This document shows, piece by piece, positions 60,812-64,000 of a DNA stretch of 64,000 nt (the stretch's first letter is position 1; each line of letters opens with the position of its first letter). The stretch covers positions 2,356,001 through 2,420,000 of the forward strand of contig NZ_RPDH01000002.1 in the NCBI RefSeq assembly GCF_003813775.1, written 5' to 3'. The notes beneath the pieces were generated by a model that saw nothing but the letters and a program-made list of their open reading frames with translations, ran no database searches and was not told the DNA's origin. A program made the position numbers and the translations under genes. This DNA is from Chitinophaga lutea. GTDB taxonomy: Bacteria; Bacteroidota; Bacteroidia; Chitinophagales; Chitinophagaceae.

Positions 60812-61318
60812 ATGGAACGTTATGTTACAGTTAAACCCTTACCATTTTTTTATGTAGGACAACAAACCACTACGGACAGGATCAACCGGTTCACGAACGA
60901 AAAACACAATTTATTAAGCCAGGCCATGGGAAAACCGGACACAAAGTCCATCTGGTATTCAAAAGAGCATTTTACCAAGCTACTGGAAGAGATTGAATAT
61001 GCAAGCGGAGACGGTATCCGTGTCTATTTTGGTGTGTATGAAGCAGGCCACGAATTTGAAGGACAAACTTGCTTGCTATTCAAAACCACCCGTGAAAACC
61101 TAATTGGCGATTTGGTTACCCATGTCAATGTCATACTAGAGAATGAACCGGATTTTCCTGAAAGGTCTTCTATCCCAAGGGAGATCATTCAGTTTCCTGG
61201 CCACGAAAGAATGGGGGATATTAAAGATTTCAATCTGGGCTCACCCTGCCCGCCACGGTGCGATGATGGAGACCCGGGAGATCCTGGAGACGGCGGCGAC
61301 GGCAGCAGCATTGGTTGA
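60812..61318 (+). CDS. Hypothetical protein with Gly/Asp-rich tail
   Basis: This 168-residue protein has a cytoplasmic alpha-beta body: VKPLPFFYVGQQTTTDRINRFTNEKHNLLSQ, WYSKEHFTKLLEEIEYASGDGIRVYFGVYEAGHEFEGQTCLLFKTTREN and a Pro-rich end. After residue 140 comes a low-complexity tail CPPRCDDGDPGDPGDGGDG, rich in Gly and Asp with a CPPRC pair. There is no signal peptide. I do not recognise a family. It opens the plus-strand block that continues with a membrane protein and a two-component pair, so it may be part of that sensing unit. Confidence 0.7.
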   Translation: MERYVTVKPLPFFYVGQQTTTDRINRFTNEKHNLLSQAMGKPDTKSIWYSKEHFTKLLEEIEYASGDGIRVYFGVYEAGHEFEGQTCLLFKTTRENLIGDLVTHVNVILENEPDFPERSSIPREIIQFPGHERMGDIKDFNLGSPCPPRCDDGDPGDPGDGGDGSSIG

Positions 61319-61354
61319 CGCCTCATTCAAAAACGACTTTGCTTAAAAGAATAA

Positions 61355-62038
61355 ATGATACGTCTCTTAAAATACGAGTATCTATATCTCATACCTCTGT
61401 TGCTTAGCGCCATTTTTGGCCTGAAAACACTCAGGCAAAAATGGCCTAAGCAATATAGACTGTTAGCCTTATTAGTAATTATCAGCTTCTTAACGGAAAT
61501 ATTTGCAATTGCATGGAAATGGCATCTATACGATATGTTCCCAAAGAAATATGCAAGGAACAACTTCTGGATTTACAACATATTCATCACAGTCCGGTTC
61601 GGCATACTGTTAACGATACTATATCGAATCACGCACTCACTTCATACAAAAAAAACAATACTATATGCTGGTCCGGTCCTGCTACTGTTCGGGCTTCTGA
61701 ACTACTTCTTTATTCAGGGACCATATCAATACAACACTTACAGTGTCATCTTCGCTCATATTCCTATTATCGTACTGTGCCTTTTATATCTCAAACAGCT
61801 GCTGGAGGAAACCGGACAAGTTATTCTGCACAAGGAACCGATGGTGTGGGCATTGCTGGGCACCTTTGTATATCATGCAGCCTCACTTCCGTTTCTGGTG
61901 ATATTGAATTTCTTGAATTCGCAACAACAGAGTTTGTCCATAATATACTTACCTATTAATGACACACTCAATTTACTATTGTGCACTTTTTATCTAATAA
62001 GCTTTTTATGCAAACCTCTATCGACGCGACTTTATTAA
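61355..62038 (+). CDS. Polytopic membrane protein, likely sensor partner of the adjacent histidine kinase
   Basis: This 227-residue protein has about seven hydrophobic helices: LYLIPLLLSAIFGLKTL, LLALLVIISFLTEIFAIAW, WIYNIFITVRFGILLTILY, ILYAGPVLLLFGLLNYFFI, VIFAHIPIIVLCLLYLKQLL, MVWALLGTFVYHAASLPFLVIL and a last one near LNLLLCTFYLISFLC. There are no known motifs. The next gene, a histidine kinase with a single short membrane segment, starts 31 bases before this one ends, so translation is coupled. I infer that it provides the sensing part or anchors the kinase. Confidence 0.8.
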   Translation: MIRLLKYEYLYLIPLLLSAIFGLKTLRQKWPKQYRLLALLVIISFLTEIFAIAWKWHLYDMFPKKYARNNFWIYNIFITVRFGILLTILYRITHSLHTKKTILYAGPVLLLFGLLNYFFIQGPYQYNTYSVIFAHIPIIVLCLLYLKQLLEETGQVILHKEPMVWALLGTFVYHAASLPFLVILNFLNSQQQSLSIIYLPINDTLNLLLCTFYLISFLCKPLSTRLY

Positions 62039-62829
62039 CCATCATCATATCTACTGTTCTTGTTCTGGGCCTTTGCATAGCAATAATCTATGCCTTGTTT
62101 TTCTATCAGCGAAAAAAGTTCCGACACCAACAGGAATTAATAGAAATGAGGGAAGCATTCGGCCAAACCTTGCTACAATCCAAACTCGCCATTCAAGAGC
62201 AAACGCTCGATCATATTTCCAAGGAATTGCATGCAAATTTCAGTCATCTGGTTTCACTCATCAATATCAACCTTTCCGAAATATTGCCGCAAAGCCCGGA
62301 AGATCAGCGAGAGAGTATACTTGAAACCAAGTCCCTTGCCAAACAATTGATGAGTGAATTAAAAGCACTAAGCGCTAATCTCAATACTGATCACATCATC
62401 CATATAGGATTTGTAAAAGCATTAGAGAATGAGCTTAACCGGCTTGCCAAAAGCAGGAGATATGAAGTGGTGATTACAAAAACAGGAGAAGAGTACCGTA
62501 TGTCGGCCGAACATGAAATTATTCTGTTTCGCCTCTGTCAAGAAGTGCTAAACAATGTAGTAAAGTATGCAAAAGCAACAAAAATATCTACTTCACTATC
62601 CTTTTCGCCCGATCTTTTTATATTGACAATCGCAGACGATGGATCTGGTTTTGATGTCAAGGAGGCTCTTTACCAAAGCGGAGAAAAGCAAAGTACCGGA
62701 TTACTTAACATCCGAAAAAGGGCTTCCATCATCAATTCTGAATTCAATATTGTCAGCGGCGAAGGAAAAGGAACTGTAGTAACTATCAACATGCCAAATC
62801 CTGAAAGGACAAATATTCCAGTATTATGA
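62008..62829 (+). CDS. NarL-type sensor histidine kinase
   Basis: The ATG at 62008 gives 273 residues; a GTG at 61981 would extend it by nine. It has one membrane helix (about 8-33), then an H-box region (LDHISKELHANFSHLVSLININLSEIL, likely H75) and a GHKL ATPase domain: LCQEVLNNVVKYAKAT, LTIADDGSGFDV and STGLLNIRKRASII. It lacks HAMP and a sensory domain, so the membrane protein encoded before it probably supplies the input. The stop overlaps the next start (ATGA), giving a matched kinase-regulator pair. Confidence 0.92.
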   Translation: MQTSIDATLLTIIISTVLVLGLCIAIIYALFFYQRKKFRHQQELIEMREAFGQTLLQSKLAIQEQTLDHISKELHANFSHLVSLININLSEILPQSPEDQRESILETKSLAKQLMSELKALSANLNTDHIIHIGFVKALENELNRLAKSRRYEVVITKTGEEYRMSAEHEIILFRLCQEVLNNVVKYAKATKISTSLSFSPDLFILTIADDGSGFDVKEALYQSGEKQSTGLLNIRKRASIINSEFNIVSGEGKGTVVTINMPNPERTNIPVL

Positions 62830-63494
62830 GAACGAACACTCCTGCACTGAACATCGCATTGGTGGATGATCATAACCTCTTCAGAAAGGGACTGATCAAA
62901 CTTATTAACCTCGCAGACTATGGAAAAAGGTATGCCATTCTCCTTGAAGCAGAAAACGGGAACGACCTTCAAAACAAAATGACCCAGCCTCCGTTTCCTG
63001 ATATCGTGCTGATGGACATTGACATGCCGGATATGAACGGATTTGAAACGGTGGAATGGCTGCAGCGAACACACCCGTCCATAAAAGTAATGGTGATTTC
63101 CATGCTAGAATCTGAAAGTGCAATACTGCGGATGCTGCGCCTTGGTGTGAAAGGCTTTCTTTCCAAGGATATAGAAGTGGAAGACATTCATAGAGCGCTG
63201 GAAACAATCTCCAGCAATGGCTTCTACTATTCCGATGCTGCTACAGAAGTTCTGAACCAGAATTTAACCGGTTCTGGTAAATTCAATACCACAGCCGTTC
63301 ATCTGTCGGAAAATGAGCTGGAATTTCTCAAACTTGCCGCAACAGAAATGACTTATCTGCAAATTGCAGACAAAATGAATTTAAGTCCCAAAACAATTGA
63401 TGGATATCGGGAAAATTTGTTTAAGCGGCTAAATGTGAAAACCAGGGTAACTCTGGCGCTTTATGCCGTAAAACACGGTATTGTACAAGTATAA
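62826..63494 (+). CDS. NarL/LuxR-family response regulator
   Basis: This 222-residue protein has a receiver domain at about 8-130 with the acid pair in ALVDDHNLFR, the phosphoacceptor D64 in DIVLMDIDMPDM and the Lys of GVKGFLSKDIEVEDI. A LuxR-type helix-turn-helix follows at about 150-215 (LSENELEFLKLAATEMTYLQIADKMNLSPKTIDGYRENLFKRLNV). It is the partner of the histidine kinase encoded at 62008-62829. The target genes are unknown; the divergent caspase operon or this block itself are the nearest candidates. Confidence 0.95.
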   Translation: MRTNTPALNIALVDDHNLFRKGLIKLINLADYGKRYAILLEAENGNDLQNKMTQPPFPDIVLMDIDMPDMNGFETVEWLQRTHPSIKVMVISMLESESAILRMLRLGVKGFLSKDIEVEDIHRALETISSNGFYYSDAATEVLNQNLTGSGKFNTTAVHLSENELEFLKLAATEMTYLQIADKMNLSPKTIDGYRENLFKRLNVKTRVTLALYAVKHGIVQV

Positions 63495-63506
63495 CCCCCA
63501 GCCAAA

Positions 63507-63728
63507 ATGAAGCCCCTTTTATTCCTGTTATATGTTCTATTAATAGTCCCACTATCAACAACGTGTACTCAACCCGGCGAAGTCTATATCTGTCGGTCCA
63601 AATCCAGCTATGCCTATCATAAGCGCTTATGCCAGGGGTTGAAAAGATGCACACACAAGATAGATACGGTAACTATAAAAGAAGCACTAAAGGCCGGGTA
63701 CTATAAAGCCTGCGGATATTGCAAATAG
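63507..63728 (+). CDS. Small exported Cys-rich protein, Ada-like zinc-ribbon type
   Basis: This 73-residue protein has a signal peptide (LLFLLYVLLIVPLSTTC). The mature part, about 50 residues, reads VYICRSKSSYAYHKRLCQGL, CTHKIDTVTIKEALKAGYYKACGYC: pairs of Cys and one His (YHKRLC, CGYC) in a spacing found in Bacteroidetes small proteins with an Ada-like metal-binding fold. It probably binds zinc outside the cytoplasm. It lies 12 bases after the response regulator gene and is likely cotranscribed with it. Confidence 0.72.
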   Translation: MKPLLFLLYVLLIVPLSTTCTQPGEVYICRSKSSYAYHKRLCQGLKRCTHKIDTVTIKEALKAGYYKACGYCK

Positions 63729-63811
63729 CTTTCCCGGTGATTTCCGGCCTCATGTAAAATTCGAGCAGCATATCCAGCTACTTAAAAGTACTCAATTACA
63801 TATGTATTTGA

Positions 63812-63830
63812 TACCATTCTAAGAATGGTA
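63812..63830. promoter_or_regulatory. Perfect inverted repeat downstream of the two-component block
   Basis: TACCATTC (63812-63819), TAA and GAATGGTA (63823-63830), with weaker outer complementarity (TTGAT and ATCAA). It has no T-run, so it could be an operator or a weak terminator. The remaining bases to the window end show nothing else that I can support. Confidence 0.4.
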
Positions 63831-64000
63831 ATTATCAACCGGTGCGTGAATAGGCTCTAACAATCTAAATCGGATGCCCTGCCAGACAATTTTATCAAAA
63901 AAAAATGCTCTTAGGATGCCTGTAGGGTGAATTTAAAAGAACCCCGGGGGAGTAAAATACTGGTCTAATAGGTTTGGCCTTACGGAGACTATCTAGAACA

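Overview
The window looks like a chromosomal segment of a Bacteroidota bacterium, most likely family Chitinophagaceae (Chitinophaga-like). The evidence is two complete SusC/SusD loci and part of a third SusC. Each complete locus has its own FecR anti-sigma factor and ECF sigma factor, and there are many lipoproteins and secreted glycan-active proteins. Several genes carry Bacteroidetes-type promoters (TAnnTTTG at -7), and Shine-Dalgarno signals are weak. I saw no rRNA, tRNA, CRISPR array, phage gene, transposase or reverse transcriptase.

Layout. 0-5 kb: start of a SusC gene (cut by the window edge), a FadR-type GntR regulator with candidate operators at both genes, a DUF985 cupin, a small membrane protein and a thioredoxin-like TPR lipoprotein. 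4.8-7.1 kb: a TetR regulator, an HMA-like protein and an MFS exporter, with an 18-bp palindrome at the second gene. 7-20.8 kb: mixed metabolic, envelope and regulatory genes (VOC, ABC1 kinase, GT9/GT2 pair, two secreted glycan-related enzymes, DUF488 next to a tandem duplication of its own 3' end, an FGE-type enzyme with both catalytic cysteines, a SUFU protein, cupin, DedA, TetR and a lone FabF). 20.9-35.1 kb: carbohydrate region with a 981-residue GH28-like protein, a VCBS-repeat protein, and a locus ordered sigma-FecR-SusC-SusD-glycoside hydrolase. 35.4-41.9 kb: TPR histidine kinase, DJ-1 protein, Crp/Fnr regulator, beta-helix lipoprotein, YqgE and DUF2809. 41.9-52.4 kb: second sigma-FecR-SusC-SusD locus ending in DUF4843, a PKD-like lipoprotein and a TlpA-like oxidoreductase, with no glycosidase.

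52.4-53.8 kb holds no convincing gene. It contains a 106/107-bp tandem repeat and a perfect 15-bp inverted repeat about 540 bp apart. After it come a DUF6915 gene, an overlapping unknown gene and a VOC gene.

55.3-63.7 kb is visibly more AT-rich and is the most interesting part. A compact six-gene minus-strand operon encodes, in transcription order, a caspase-family protease, a TIR-transmembrane-SUMF1 fusion, a YegP-like protein, a TerB-like protein, a four-TM coiled-coil protein and a VWA-like lipoprotein, ending at a strong terminator. Across a 241-bp intergenic region with nested hairpins, a plus-strand block encodes an unknown protein with a Gly/Asp tail, a polytopic membrane protein, a NarL-type histidine kinase and response regulator with overlapping genes, and a small exported Cys-rich protein. 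I infer a candidate conflict or regulated cell-death system: the protease and TIR domains are effector-like, the catalytically dead SUMF1 fold could sense something outside the membrane, and the Ter-like trio looks envelope-associated. This rests on domain content and gene order only.
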